Assembly (NCBI RefSeq): GCF_018437275.1
Contig: NZ_JAAMFK010000008.1
Location: 1 to 64,000, forward strand
Direction of reading: 5' to 3'
Length of the DNA stretch: 64,000 nt
Origin: Fructobacillus broussonetiae
GTDB lineage: Bacteria > Bacillota > Bacilli > Lactobacillales > Lactobacillaceae
The notes under the pieces were generated by a model that worked only from the letters and a program-made list of their open reading frames with translations, was not told where the DNA came from and did no database searches. The position numbers and the translations under genes were made by a program. This document shows positions 52,391-61,306 of this stretch, in pieces; positions within the stretch are counted from its first letter, which is position 1; the number at the start of each line of letters is the position of its first letter.

Positions 52391-52623
52391 CCGCTTCCTC
52401 CTTATCCTGCTTGGCATTTGGTTTTTTCAACTTTTTTAGAAATTGATATACTGCTTCTATTCTAACAGGGACGGGGACCAAAAAGGGCAGAACTTTAACA
52501 TTCCCAGCCTTATCGTAAAGTAAGCGGTTGCATTTTTTATTTTTTTAAGCCTTTCAAACTGATTTTTAACGTTGAATCGTTTATAATGAAGAGGATAAGA
52601 GAAAAGAGATAAAGGGGATTCAT
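52391..52623. other. Divergent promoter region, MFS and zwf
   Basis: About 230 bp with no gene. TATAAT at about 52582-52587 is the likely -10 of zwf, with only a weak -35 (TGATTT-like) upstream. No clear operator or terminator was seen. Confidence 0.45.
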
Positions 52624-54084
52624 ATGGTTGCTGAATTAAAGACCTTAATTACGTTCTTTGGTGCTACTGGTGATCTCGCCAAGCGCCTGCTTTACCCATC
52701 CGTTTTCAACTTGTATAAGAAGGGCTACTTGCAAGAGCACTTCGCCATCGTTGGAACGGCCCGTCAAGACATCACGGATGCTGAATACCAAGATATGGTT
52801 CGCCAATCTGTGTCAGAAGGACAAGACAAAGAACAAGTGGAAGCCTTCTTGGCCCACTTCTCATACGAAGCTTCTGACGTTACCGACGCAGCTGGATACG
52901 CTTCTTTGAAGGAAGAAATCGAAAAGGCTTCTGCCAAGTTCGGCGTGAAGGGTAACCGCATCTTCTACATGTCTGTTGCGCCTCGTTTCTTCGGAACGAT
53001 TGCTCAGTTCTTGAAGTCTGAAGGTCTTTTGGCTGATGAAGGTTACAACCGCATCATGATTGAAAAGCCATTTGGAACTTCATACAAGACGGCCGAAGAA
53101 TTGCAAAACCAATTGACATCTGCCTTCTCTGAAGACCAAGTTTACCGAATCGACCACTTCTTGGGTAAGGAAATGGTGATGAACATCGCCCCACTCCGCT
53201 TCGGTAACCCAATGTTGAACTCAGCTTGGAACAAGGATTACATCAAGAACGTTCAAGTTACTTTGGCGGAAACGCTCGGAGTTGAAGAACGTGCGGGATA
53301 CTACGACCAAGCCGGCGCACTCTTGGACATGATTCAAAACCACACGATGCAAATCATCGGTTGGTTGGCCATGGAAGAACCAAAGGACTTCTCCGACGTT
53401 GCTATCCGAGAAGCTAAGAACCAAGCCTTCTCTTCTTTGGAAATCTATGATGAAGCCGGCGTTAACCGTTACTTCGTTCGTGGACAATACGGTGCGGGAA
53501 AGCAAGAAGGTCACGTGGCTTACACAAACGAACCTGATGTTCCTAAGGATTCAAAGACGAACACTTACATCGCTGGAGAATTGCACTTTAACACCCCACG
53601 TTGGGAAGGCGTGCCATTCTACATCCGTTCTGGAAAGCGCATGACGAAGAAGACGACCCGTATCGACGTTGTCTTCAAGGCCGGTGCCTTCAAGTTTGGT
53701 GGTCAACAAGAACCACAAGAAACTGTTTTGACCATCGTTGTTTCACCTGACGAAAAGATCACGATGTCATTGAACGCCAAGGAAGTTGCGGATAACTTCT
53801 CAACGCAAACGGTTAACTTGGGTTGGGCCCCAACGGCTGAACAAAAGGCCGAAACGCCAGCACCATACGAACGTATGATCCACGACTGCTTGGACGGAAA
53901 CGCTTCAAACTTTGCCGACTGGCACGGTGTTGCAACGGCTTGGAAGTTCACGGACGCCCTTTCAGATGTTTACGCAGCTGACAAGGCACCACTTGAAATT
54001 TACGAATCAGACACGATGGGACCTGAAGCAGCTGACAAGCTCTTGGCCCAAAATGGTGACGCCTGGGTATACCGCGGCGAATAA
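52624..54084 (+). CDS. zwf: Glucose-6-phosphate 1-dehydrogenase
   Basis: A 486-aa cytosolic enzyme that oxidises glucose-6-P to 6-phosphogluconolactone with NAD(P)+, the first step of the oxidative branch that feeds phosphoketolase. The coenzyme site is FFGATGDLAKRLLYPS; the active-site RIDHFLGKEMVMNI carries the catalytic His-Asp; substrate motif EKPFGTS and LHFNTPRWEGVPFYIRSGKRM follow. The length equals the well-known Leuconostoc enzyme family. AAAGGGG precedes the ATG. Confidence 0.97.
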   Translation: MVAELKTLITFFGATGDLAKRLLYPSVFNLYKKGYLQEHFAIVGTARQDITDAEYQDMVRQSVSEGQDKEQVEAFLAHFSYEASDVTDAAGYASLKEEIEKASAKFGVKGNRIFYMSVAPRFFGTIAQFLKSEGLLADEGYNRIMIEKPFGTSYKTAEELQNQLTSAFSEDQVYRIDHFLGKEMVMNIAPLRFGNPMLNSAWNKDYIKNVQVTLAETLGVEERAGYYDQAGALLDMIQNHTMQIIGWLAMEEPKDFSDVAIREAKNQAFSSLEIYDEAGVNRYFVRGQYGAGKQEGHVAYTNEPDVPKDSKTNTYIAGELHFNTPRWEGVPFYIRSGKRMTKKTTRIDVVFKAGAFKFGGQQEPQETVLTIVVSPDEKITMSLNAKEVADNFSTQTVNLGWAPTAEQKAETPAPYERMIHDCLDGNASNFADWHGVATAWKFTDALSDVYAADKAPLEIYESDTMGPEAADKLLAQNGDAWVYRGE

Positions 54085-54096
54085 TCACTGAATATT

Positions 54097-54127
54097 AAAA
54101 GACCTTTCCGAAATGGAAAGGTCTTTT
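54097..54127. terminator. Bidirectional terminator, zwf and acetyltransferase
   Basis: AAAAGACCTTTCC and GGAAAGGTCTTTT perfect arms with a 5-nt loop, between convergent genes. Confidence 0.93.
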
Positions 54128-54129
54128 TC

Positions 54130-54645
54130 TTATGCATTCAATTCTTTTTTCATCAAGATATCACGCTGGCGATCATCGCCCAGCACAAAGATATGTTCTG
54201 AGAATTCTTCGAAGCCACGCTTTTTGTAAAAGTCGATGGCGGGGGCGTTATGTTCCCACACACCCAACCACAAACGCACCTTGCCAAGCTTTTCTGCTTG
54301 TTCATGGGCGATCGAGATGGCCTTCTTACCAAGCCCTTGTCCTTTGAATCGTTTCAAGAAGTAAATCCGCTCCACTTCCAAGGCGTCGTCTAACTCGTGT
54401 TCGCTTTGCGCAGCACCGACGTTTAACTTCAAGTAGCCGGCTAATTCCCCCTCAACTTCAAACAAATAAAAGAAAGATTCTGGGTTAGCTAATTCCGCGC
54501 CCAGCTTTTCATCCCCGTATGCCTCTTCCAAATACTTCTCAAGGTCAGCGGCATCGTTGTCTTCTTCAAACGTCTCTTTAAAAGTCTGACGAGATATCGT
54601 CTGCAATGCCTTCAAATCATCTACATTCGCTTCAATTATTTTCAT
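54130..54645 (-). CDS. GNAT family N-acetyltransferase
   Basis: A 171-aa acetyltransferase. The acetyl-CoA signature is VERIYFLKRFKGQGLGKKAISIAHEQA (R/Q-x-x-G-x-G/A pattern), followed by VRLWLGVWEHNAPAIDFYKKRGFEEF, typical of the SAT-like or PaiA-like group. The substrate is not identifiable. The start at 54645 lies 1 nt after the stop codon of the upstream HD gene (TGA-G-ATG) with AAGGTG before it, so the two are translationally coupled. Confidence 0.9.
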   Translation of the reverse strand: MKIIEANVDDLKALQTISRQTFKETFEEDNDAADLEKYLEEAYGDEKLGAELANPESFFYLFEVEGELAGYLKLNVGAAQSEHELDDALEVERIYFLKRFKGQGLGKKAISIAHEQAEKLGKVRLWLGVWEHNAPAIDFYKKRGFEEFSEHIFVLGDDRQRDILMKKELNA

Positions 54646-54646
54646 C

Positions 54647-55330
54647 TCACACCTTATCCAAATCGAAGGCCTTGTTTTCCAACAGGCCGGTTTCTTCATT
54701 AAAAGTACGAAGGAAGTACTTCATATAATCCGCCCTTTTTGCCCCTTCTTTACGACCAGCCGCCGTATTTAACTGGGCCGGCAGTTTGAATAGTTTCTCG
54801 TAAAAATGATTCACAGAAGGGTTACTGCTGTTGCGGTAGGCTAGCTTATTTTTAAAACTGGTCTTTGGGAGTGAACGCGGATCAGCGATTGCACGTCCCT
54901 TCGCCCCACCGTAGGCAAAGACGCGCGCAATCCCGATGGCACCGAGCGCTTCAATCCGATCGGCGTCTTGGACGTACTTTCCAAGCGTCGATAGTTCATG
55001 TTTTTCTTCCAAGTTAGCAGAGTAAGATAAGTGTTGAATGGTGTCCATCACATCATCGATTTGCTCTTTGGAAAAGTCGGCGTCGGACAAGAGTTTTTCC
55101 ACCGTGTCGATTTGCGACAGCACATCAACAACGACTTTGTCATCAATTGTATCGTGCAAGTACCCGCCCGCGCGCAAAACATTTTCCGTCTGCCCGTCGG
55201 CTTCACCGTGGTCTTCTTCATAGAAACGAACCGCCCAGTCAGCAACCCGCTTTGCGTGGAACCAGTCGTGGCCCGAGGCATCCCCATCCAAAGTCTTCTT
55301 TGAAAAGGTTTCGATTTTTGCAATGTTCAT
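54647..55330 (-). CDS. HD domain phosphohydrolase (YpgQ-like)
   Basis: A 227-aa metal-dependent phosphohydrolase. The metal ligands are in SGHDWFHAKRVADWAV (His) and GGYLHDTIDDK (His-Asp), followed by a distal Asp in VQDADRIEALGAIGIARVF, the usual order of the family. B. subtilis YpgQ is a pyrophosphohydrolase of dNTPs, so a housecleaning role is plausible but inferred. It is the first gene of a pair with the acetyltransferase and diverges from the ABC exporter. Confidence 0.9.
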   Translation of the reverse strand: MNIAKIETFSKKTLDGDASGHDWFHAKRVADWAVRFYEEDHGEADGQTENVLRAGGYLHDTIDDKVVVDVLSQIDTVEKLLSDADFSKEQIDDVMDTIQHLSYSANLEEKHELSTLGKYVQDADRIEALGAIGIARVFAYGGAKGRAIADPRSLPKTSFKNKLAYRNSSNPSVNHFYEKLFKLPAQLNTAAGRKEGAKRADYMKYFLRTFNEETGLLENKAFDLDKV

Positions 55331-55374
55331 TGCTCACTCCTTCTCATTCTTTCTGTTATTCCTATTGTAGCGGT

Positions 55375-55400
55375 GTAAGGTTAACCTTACAAGCTTGTAA
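55375..55400. promoter_or_regulatory. Two overlapping palindromes upstream of the ABC exporter
   Basis: GTAAGGTTAACCTTAC (55375-55390) and TTACAAGCTTGTAA (55387-55400) are both perfect palindromes and share four bases; TGTAAG/CTTACA half-sites repeat three times. TATACT at 55424-55429 downstream is the likely -10 of the exporter. No regulator gene is adjacent. Confidence 0.65.
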
Positions 55401-55469
55401 GCACAAAAGATAACCGGAATCGTTATACTGGTACAGTAAGCTAAAATATAAAAGCAAAGGAAATGTATT

Positions 55470-57431
55470 ATGGCATTCTTAGAATTAAAGAATATCAAGA
55501 AGTCCTACTTCTTAGGACAACAAGAATTCCCCGTTTTGAAGGGAATCAACCTCGACTTCGACCTCGGAGACTTTGTTTCTATTCTCGGAGAATCTGGAGG
55601 TGGTAAGTCCACGTTGATGAACATCATCGGTGGATTGGACCGCAACTTCGAAGGTTCTGTTGAAGTTAACGGACAGAAATTAGACCACAAGAAGGAAAAG
55701 GCATTAGACAAGTACCGTCGTGAAACGATCGGATACATCTACCAGTCTTACAACCTGATTTCTCACTTGAGCGTTTTGGATAACGTGTTGGTTTCCCTCG
55801 AGATGACAACCTTGTCAAAGAAGGAACGTGAAACACGTGCCAAGGAATTGCTCGAAAAGGTTGGCTTGGGCGAACAAATGCGCAAGTACCCTAACCAATT
55901 GTCAGGTGGACAAAAGCAACGTGTTGCCATTGCCCGTGCCTTGGCATCCGATCCTAAGATTGTGATTGCCGATGAACCAACCGGTGCCCTAGACGCCCAA
56001 AACACCAAGGAAGTTTTGGAACTGTTGAACGAAATTGCCGAAGAAGGCCGTTTGGTTATTACAGTTACCCACTCTGAAGCCGTTGCTTCTGAAGGAACGC
56101 GCATCGTTCGCTTGGCCGAAGGTCAAATCGAATCAGACGAACGCATCAAGGCTGCTTACCCTCTTCAAGATAAGGAAATGATTCCTTCAAAGAAGTTGTC
56201 CAGTTTGTCTGCTATCCGCAACGCGTTCAAACACTTCAAGTACAACATCAAGCACAACTCCCTCATCATCTTGGGAACATCCATCGGTTTGTTCTCTGTT
56301 GTTCTCTTCTCAGGTCTTGGAAACGGTGTTTCCGGTTACATGGGTAACCAAATCACCAAGGTCGCAAATCCCCAAGTGATGTCAGTCTCACGTTATGTGA
56401 AGGACGCCGACCAATCACAGTTTGGTGACCAAGATGAGGTTGACACGCCTGCCTTCACGACTTCCCAAATGGATCAGTTGAAGAAGCAAAAGCACGTGAA
56501 GTCTGTTGAAGGTTCATACAATGCAGCAAACATTGACGTGAAGTACAACAACCAAACGCAAAAGATGCGCACTGCTCAAAACTGGACGGCTTCTGATTCA
56601 ACGGATCAAATTAAGGCCGGTCACGCCCCAACGAAGGCCGGTGAAGTTCTTATTGATAAGAAGACCGTTGCCGAAAAGTTTAACAAGGATAACTACAAGG
56701 ACATCCTTGGTAAGCAAGTTGAATTGTCATACCAGACGATGAACAAGAACAAGGAAATGGTGACGGTTACGATGACCGCTACGGTTTCTGGAATTGCTGA
56801 ATCTGAAAATGGTACGGCCGTCAACGCCTTGAACACGGATTCAATGGTGAAGGCTATGCAAGCCGCAAACGTTGAAACCGACCCACAGTCAGTATCTGTT
56901 AAGATCGACGACTTGGACAACGTAACACCAACTGCTGAAAAGATTGATGCTTTGAAGGACAACAACAACCGTCTTTACAAGACCCAAACGGTTCAAAGCA
57001 TGATTAAGACCATTCAGACTTACGTCAACTTGGTCACGACGATTTTGGCAACGATTGCCGGCATCTCACTCCTTGTTTCCGCTTTGATGATTATCGTAAC
57101 GATGTTCATGTCCGTTTCAGCCCGTACTAAGGAAATCGGAATTCTCCGTGCCTTGGGTGAATCAAAGAAGGACATCCAACGTCTCTTCATCGCCGAATCA
57201 TTGATTACCGGTGTCTTGTCCGCCGTAGTCGCCACTGGAATTGCCTTCTTGGCTCAAAGTGGTGTAAACGGTGCGTTGAAGGGCATCGCGGACTACGCCT
57301 TTGTCCAAATCTCAACGGGTAACGTCATCACTGCCTTCGTATTGGCATTGATCATCTCACTCCTTGCTGCACTCTTGCCAGCACGCCGTGCAGCCCGTTT
57401 GAACCCAATCGATGCTTTGTCAGCTGACTAA
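55470..57431 (+). CDS. Fused ABC exporter (MacB/FtsX type: ATPase plus permease)
   Basis: A 653-aa protein joining an ABC ATPase (1-235: Walker [15 protein letters not shown], signature [15 protein letters not shown], Walker [13 protein letters not shown]) with an FtsX/MacB permease. The permease has a first helix at about 270-290, a large extracellular domain (about 295-520) and three C-terminal helices with the FtsX motif [23 protein letters not shown]. MacB-type systems move lipoproteins, peptides or antibiotics or relay envelope stress; the cargo is unknown. AAAGGAAA precedes the ATG. The double palindrome upstream suggests inducible control, possibly by a trans-acting repressor. Confidence 0.93.
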   Translation: MAFLELKNIKKSYFLGQQEFPVLKGINLDFDLGDFVSILGESGGGKSTLMNIIGGLDRNFEGSVEVNGQKLDHKKEKALDKYRRETIGYIYQSYNLISHLSVLDNVLVSLEMTTLSKKERETRAKELLEKVGLGEQMRKYPNQLSGGQKQRVAIARALASDPKIVIADEPTGALDAQNTKEVLELLNEIAEEGRLVITVTHSEAVASEGTRIVRLAEGQIESDERIKAAYPLQDKEMIPSKKLSSLSAIRNAFKHFKYNIKHNSLIILGTSIGLFSVVLFSGLGNGVSGYMGNQITKVANPQVMSVSRYVKDADQSQFGDQDEVDTPAFTTSQMDQLKKQKHVKSVEGSYNAANIDVKYNNQTQKMRTAQNWTASDSTDQIKAGHAPTKAGEVLIDKKTVAEKFNKDNYKDILGKQVELSYQTMNKNKEMVTVTMTATVSGIAESENGTAVNALNTDSMVKAMQAANVETDPQSVSVKIDDLDNVTPTAEKIDALKDNNNRLYKTQTVQSMIKTIQTYVNLVTTILATIAGISLLVSALMIIVTMFMSVSARTKEIGILRALGESKKDIQRLFIAESLITGVLSAVVATGIAFLAQSGVNGALKGIADYAFVQISTGNVITAFVLALIISLLAALLPARRAARLNPIDALSAD

Positions 57432-57457
57432 ACATTAGTCGACGAAGCGAATCGAAG

Positions 57458-57492
57458 AAACGCCGAAAGACTCCTTGCTTTCGGCGTTTTTC
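57458..57492 (+). terminator. Terminator of the ABC exporter gene
   Basis: AAACGCCGAAAG and CTTTCGGCGTTT perfect arms with an 8-nt loop and T-run. Confidence 0.93.
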
Positions 57493-57512
57493 TTTTTCCT
57501 TTTATTGCATAC

Positions 57513-57548
57513 AAAAACGGCATCCGCTAATGAGCGGATGCCGCTTTT
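57513..57548 (-). terminator. Terminator of the XRE gene
   Basis: AAAACGGCATCCGCT and AGCGGATGCCG-TTTT arms around AATG, 5 bp after the stop codon. Confidence 0.9.
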
Positions 57549-57552
57549 GCGT

Positions 57553-57870
57553 TCAATCCTCAATGCATGGGAGCTTTGCTTGATACTCTCTAAAGAACGG
57601 ACAGTCAAAAGATTTCTCTAACTCGCGCTTGTACAAGTGACAAAAAGACAAGAGAACAAGCAAATCAGGAAGAACCTGACCTGATTCATACTTAGAGATT
57701 GCGGACTGGGACAAGTGCAATAACGCCGCCACTTGTGCTTGTGAAAGCCCGTGCACTTTACGGGCACTCTTAATCCGCGAGGCTAAGTCAATCTGAAAGT
57801 AGACGCGTAACTCCGTTTCGACTCTTTTTTGATTGATGCCCTTAAGCATTGATTTTCCAACAAGAACCAT
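57553..57870 (-). CDS. XRE-type transcriptional regulator behind an SOS box
   Basis: A 105-aa protein with one central HTH: IKSARKVHGLSQAQVAALLHLSQSAISKYESGQVLPDLLVLLSFCHLY, a canonical Cro/C1 motif. The flanking N-terminal 35 residues are basic, and the C-terminal tail (CPFFREYQAKLPCIED) is short with two cysteines. GGAAGG precedes the ATG. A -10 TATAAT lies about 78 bp upstream (57948-57953), and just upstream of its -35 is a LexA-type palindrome, so it may be SOS-induced. It stands alone between an exporter and a membrane-protein gene. Confidence 0.8.
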   Translation of the reverse strand: MVLVGKSMLKGINQKRVETELRVYFQIDLASRIKSARKVHGLSQAQVAALLHLSQSAISKYESGQVLPDLLVLLSFCHLYKRELEKSFDCPFFREYQAKLPCIED

Positions 57871-57947
57871 AACACACCTTCCTATCTATCGCTCTGCGAT
57901 ATTCAGTTTGGCGGCAGGCCCTTTCGTTTTTTCGATTTCTTGCTTTC

Positions 57948-57953
57948 ATTATA
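57948..57953 (-). promoter_or_regulatory. -10 box of the SOS-linked XRE gene
   Basis: Minus-strand TATAAT, with TGGAAA as a weak -35 (57971-57976) at 17-bp spacing. The leader to the ATG is about 70 nt and contains a small ATCGC/GCGAT hairpin. Confidence 0.55.
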
Positions 57954-57980
57954 CCTGGTTTTATTATCATTTTCCATAAA

Positions 57981-58002
57981 AATACGAACATTTGTTCGTA
58001 TT
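57981..58002. promoter_or_regulatory. LexA-type SOS box
   Basis: AATACGAACA and TGTTCGTATT are perfect 10-bp inverted arms with a 2-bp centre. The core CGAAC-N4-GTTCG is the LexA/DinR operator of Gram-positive bacteria. It is 4 bp upstream of the -35 of the XRE gene. The only other nearby gene ends at 58085, so XRE is the natural target. Confidence 0.75.
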
Positions 58003-58052
58003 TATTCCAAATCGATATTAAATCAATGATTAAAAGGAATGAATGATATAAA

Positions 58053-58075
58053 AAAAGAGGTTTTAAACCTCTTTT
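58053..58075 (-). terminator. Terminator of the membrane-protein gene
   Basis: AAAAGAGGTTT and AAACCTCTTTT arms form a nearly perfect palindrome with A/T runs, 10 bp after the stop codon. Confidence 0.85.
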
Positions 58076-58084
58076 ACCAAACAA

Positions 58085-58519
58085 TTAGAAATAGACACCT
58101 GAGATTGGCAAACCGATAGCGACCAGATAGATTGTCCAGCCCCACAAAATGAAGGCAATGATGTGTGAGACACTTTGTTGCCAAGGCTTGTGGAAGAACC
58201 ATGGCTTCTTTTTGAAGACAGGGTCGTAGATTCCTTCGGTTGCTAACCAGATGATGAAACCAAAGACGGTTCCAGAACCATCAGTTATGGCTGAGTCGTA
58301 GTTTGCCCAAATGACGAAAACAACCCCCATCAAGATGGACAGGAGAAAGAGACGAATCTTACCGAGATCAATAAAGATGCCAGCTCCAATACTCAAGGCT
58401 TCTGTTTTTTTATCTTCTTCGCTTTTTACAACGTTTTTCCAGCCAGATTGAACCAAAAAACCTAGAATTCCAGCTAGGATTCCTACCCAAACGGCATTAA
58501 AAATAATGGTGATGAACAT
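58085..58519 (-). CDS. Four-helix membrane protein of unknown function
   Basis: A 144-aa protein with four predicted hydrophobic helices (about 3-22, 52-70, 78-95 and 114-138). The cytosolic loop after helix one is charged (WKNVVKSEEDKKTEAL), and a KKKPWFFHKPWQQS loop lies between helices three and four. I recognise no family. The start at 58519 follows AAGGAGG by 6 nt; an ATG seven codons earlier lies ahead of this site. It is a monocistronic gene between the SOS-linked XRE gene and the coiled-coil protein. Confidence 0.7.
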   Translation of the reverse strand: MFITIIFNAVWVGILAGILGFLVQSGWKNVVKSEEDKKTEALSIGAGIFIDLGKIRLFLLSILMGVVFVIWANYDSAITDGSGTVFGFIIWLATEGIYDPVFKKKPWFFHKPWQQSVSHIIAFILWGWTIYLVAIGLPISGVYF

Positions 58520-58789
58520 ATTTGTCCTCCTTCTAACCATTCTAATCTATTTTTATGATAGCACACTTTTAAAAAAGATTTTATCGAAAGAACCCTAGCG
58601 ATTTTCATAAATTCGAGCCGAGAAAGCCCGCCCTAGCAATGTTTTTTGGTATAATTAAATATTGTAGGGTTAGGTTAATAAAAGTTTTAAACCTTTATCA
58701 ACGTTTAGTATTATAGCTATTCATCCCGACCATGACTCAAACAAACGGCGATAAATAATGATACGCTGTTTTCAATGGAGGTTAGTCAG
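58520..58789. other. Intergenic region upstream of the RepB-like gene
   Basis: About 270 bp with no gene. It contains an extended -10 (TGGTATAAT, near 58650) on the plus strand that could start a leader of about 130 nt to the TTG start of the coiled-coil gene. A TTTTAAAC/AAACCTTT patch may fold. No iterons or terminators were seen. Confidence 0.45.
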
Positions 58790-59281
58790 TTGAAAGTAAA
58801 ACGCGAAAACATGATTGATTACTATACGTTTGGTTCAACCGCTGAGCTTGTTTTGTACCTTGGCGTGGACCGTGAAACGGTCTTCCACCGGGCAAAATTG
58901 CGCGGTATCGATTTGAACGGAACGTATACAGAAGACCAGTTGGCTGCTTTGAAGCCCGGAAACGACTCATACCTCGGGTCATTGAACGCTGAGACCGAAG
59001 CGGAAGTTGAATTGTTGAAGATGAAGCTTCAGATGCTCGAGTCACAAATCGGCTACAAGGATCAGCAACTGTCAGACCGTCAGCAACACATCGACACGTT
59101 GAAGGAAAGCTTGAAGAGCGCTGAAAACAACTTGGAGAAAACACAAACGACGGTGGATCAACAGCAGCACCTCCAAATGGCAACGTTGAGCCAGTTGGAT
59201 AAGGTCACTTCCCGCGTGCAACGCATCGAATTGGAAGAGGACCAGAAGAAGCACTGGTGGTCACGTAAAAAGAAGAAGTAA
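58790..59281 (+). CDS. HTH plus coiled-coil protein resembling plasmid RepB/DUF536
   Basis: A 163-aa protein. Residues about 10-55 form a MerR-like HTH (FGSTAELVLYLGVDRETVFHRAKLRGIDLNG). Residues 70-150 form a long coiled coil rich in Leu, Gln, Glu and Lys (ETEAEVELLKMKLQMLESQIGYKDQQLSDRQQHIDTLKESL). The tail VDQQQHLQMATLSQLDK and HWWSRKKKK resembles the C-terminus of DUF536/RepB accessory proteins of lactobacillus plasmids. A TTG start at 58790, 8 nt after GGAGG, is preferred to an ATG at 58775, which lies before that site. It may have a DNA-organising or partition-like role; inferred only. Confidence 0.7.
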   Translation: MKVKRENMIDYYTFGSTAELVLYLGVDRETVFHRAKLRGIDLNGTYTEDQLAALKPGNDSYLGSLNAETEAEVELLKMKLQMLESQIGYKDQQLSDRQQHIDTLKESLKSAENNLEKTQTTVDQQQHLQMATLSQLDKVTSRVQRIELEEDQKKHWWSRKKKK

Positions 59282-59297
59282 TTTCCTTTATAAAAAC

Positions 59298-59326
59298 AAA
59301 GACCGGCTAACCGCCGGTCTTTTTCA
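59298..59326 (+). terminator. Terminator of the RepB-like gene
   Basis: AAAGACCGGC and GCCGGTCTTT arms with a short loop and T-run. Confidence 0.9.
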
Positions 59327-59333
59327 TTGCACT

Positions 59334-59364
59334 AAAAAAGAACCGCATCACAGCGGTTCTTTTC
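59334..59364 (-). terminator. Terminator of the WxL operon
   Basis: AAAAGAACCGC and GCGGTTCTTTT arms on both strands, 6 bp after the large surface-protein gene. Confidence 0.9.
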
Positions 59365-59370
59365 ATACGA

Positions 59371-61266
59371 TTAGTTACTTGTCTGCGGACCATCAACCAA
59401 CGAGTAGTTAATTGTCGCATCGTCATAAGTACCATTCTTTAACTGATTCGTTGTTTGCATCATAAGACCATGATTTTGATCGAAGTTGGCCGTGTAGTTA
59501 TAACCGGCTCCACCTTCTGAGTAATCGTAGCCATCATTCATCGTCCAAATGGTTTTAGGAGTTGAATTCAACGCCGTCACATCACCGTTATTACTCTTCC
59601 AAGAATACTTAAAAGCATCCCCAAACTTCTGGTTTGTAATCTTAGCTTGAACGGCAACGTTTGGATCTTCCTTATTCGACGTCACTGCAAAGCTCATCGG
59701 GTCCTGTCCACCAATCAAGGAAGACAGTCCAGTGGTCATTGGCAACTTTGAAGAATCTAATTTGAACAAGCGATCAAGCATCGTTGCACCAAAGGTTACA
59801 ATTGGCGTTCCAGTACCAAATTCAATGTACTTAGCCGTCGGAAGCTTACTCGTCGTGGCACTTGAATAGGCGGGTTTAACAGGGAAGCCATCCATGGTAA
59901 CAAAGATGGCACCTGTTGCTGCTGGCTCATGATAGGCATCGCTTCCATCAAAATTTGATGACGCGGTTAGTCCCAATCCAGGTCCATTAAGGTAAATACT
60001 ACCCCCACTATTCGCAAACATCGGCACTTTATTCGTGACATTCGCCTGCAATACCATATGCGAATTCTTACTCAAATTAATGGATCCACCAGCCAAGCTT
60101 CCGTCAAACAAAGACCAAGAAGCAGCTAGCGTCCGAAGGGAAAGCGTTCCATTTTCCCCAACGTTAATATTGGTTGGATTAATCGTTGATGTTCTTCCAC
60201 GGTAAATCGTTCCACCGGTTTGCGCATCAAGCACCGCCCCTTTTCCGATGTTTAGATTCCAAGGAGCTAATTCATTATCTCGGCCAAACCATTGGTGTTC
60301 GTTAGTAATCTTGTTGTTACCCATCGAGTTCACGGTTCCATTGATAATGAATTGTGCTTTATCCTCGATGTTCCAAGTCTTTGTCTTCACTCGTCGTTCT
60401 TCCAAAAACCAGATTGTATCGCTGTTCCAATACAATTTAGCTTTCGACTTAACCGTCAAGCGGGAGTCAAAGTTAGCTGAATCATAATGGTGAATCGTTT
60501 TTTGATACTTCGCGTTTGAATTAACAGTTGTGGATCCATCATATACAGTAACGTCATTTCCACCCTGAATCCAGTTAGCGTTCGCATAACCAGCTGGAGA
60601 AGTAAGCGTACTGCCTAAATTTTTAGCATCCACTTTACCTGAACCCCAGTTTTTACTAAGTGCTCTAGTAATGTTAAAAACGTTATCACCATAGAATTCG
60701 ATTGCTCCCGCCCTATTCATTATTGGCGTAGCACCTTTGTCCGCAGAACCGTTCATTTCGATAACATTTTTGTAAATGGTTTTTGCTGCGGCATTTTTTG
60801 ATACTTCAAAAATTCCGAAGTTAATACTGTTAATCCACTTGGCGTTTTCTATCGATAATGTTGTTTGATTCGTAACACTATCATCTCGCGTATAAAAGCC
60901 AGCTGTTTTATTGTCACCTTCGTAGACAGCGGTTCCCTTCGTTGGGTCGCTACTTGCAGCAAAGTAAAGATAATTGCCGTTTCCTAAGATTTTAACGCTC
61001 TTGCCTTCTTGAACTTGCTGACCCTTCCTTGCATCAGCTGAACCCTGAATATCACTTTTAACGTTCAAATAAACCGTTGATTCACTTGAATTCTTATAGG
61101 CATCGAACATGTCTTTCCAGGAATAGACATTATAATACGTAGCGCCCTTCACACCGGTAACTTTTCCACTAGTATCGGTGTCCGTCGAGTAGTTCGCCGA
61201 AACACTTTCTGTATGTACGAAAAAAAGGGCGCACAAAGCAGCCATAATTAATAGCATCTTCTTCAT
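59371..61266 (-). CDS. Large secreted WxL-like surface protein
   Basis: A 631-aa exported protein. The signal peptide MKKMLLIMAALCALFFVHTESVSA is cut near residue 24. The middle (about 60-480) consists of many short strands with repeating N-x-G turns and looks like a right-handed beta-helix (KYQKTIHHYDSANFDSRLTVKS, INVGENGTLSLRTL, INLSKNSHMVLQANVTNKVPM). The C-terminal region ends ATINYSLVDGPQTSN, matching the end of the small WxL-like protein, with Tyr where the family has Trp. It may bind peptidoglycan non-covalently and form part of a surface complex. AAGGAGG lies 7-8 nt before the ATG at 61266; an in-frame start eight codons upstream is less likely. Last gene of the operon. Confidence 0.75.
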   Translation of the reverse strand: MKKMLLIMAALCALFFVHTESVSANYSTDTDTSGKVTGVKGATYYNVYSWKDMFDAYKNSSESTVYLNVKSDIQGSADARKGQQVQEGKSVKILGNGNYLYFAASSDPTKGTAVYEGDNKTAGFYTRDDSVTNQTTLSIENAKWINSINFGIFEVSKNAAAKTIYKNVIEMNGSADKGATPIMNRAGAIEFYGDNVFNITRALSKNWGSGKVDAKNLGSTLTSPAGYANANWIQGGNDVTVYDGSTTVNSNAKYQKTIHHYDSANFDSRLTVKSKAKLYWNSDTIWFLEERRVKTKTWNIEDKAQFIINGTVNSMGNNKITNEHQWFGRDNELAPWNLNIGKGAVLDAQTGGTIYRGRTSTINPTNINVGENGTLSLRTLAASWSLFDGSLAGGSINLSKNSHMVLQANVTNKVPMFANSGGSIYLNGPGLGLTASSNFDGSDAYHEPAATGAIFVTMDGFPVKPAYSSATTSKLPTAKYIEFGTGTPIVTFGATMLDRLFKLDSSKLPMTTGLSSLIGGQDPMSFAVTSNKEDPNVAVQAKITNQKFGDAFKYSWKSNNGDVTALNSTPKTIWTMNDGYDYSEGGAGYNYTANFDQNHGLMMQTTNQLKNGTYDDATINYSLVDGPQTSN

Positions 61267-61306
61267 AACGCGCCCTCCTTTCCTTCTCATTTTCTATAGG
61301 CGAGTG

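Noticed and set aside
57842-58084. An 80-codon minus frame upstream of the XRE gene
   Set aside because: It overlaps the XRE start and spans the promoter and SOS box, has no ribosome site, and its composition looks non-coding.
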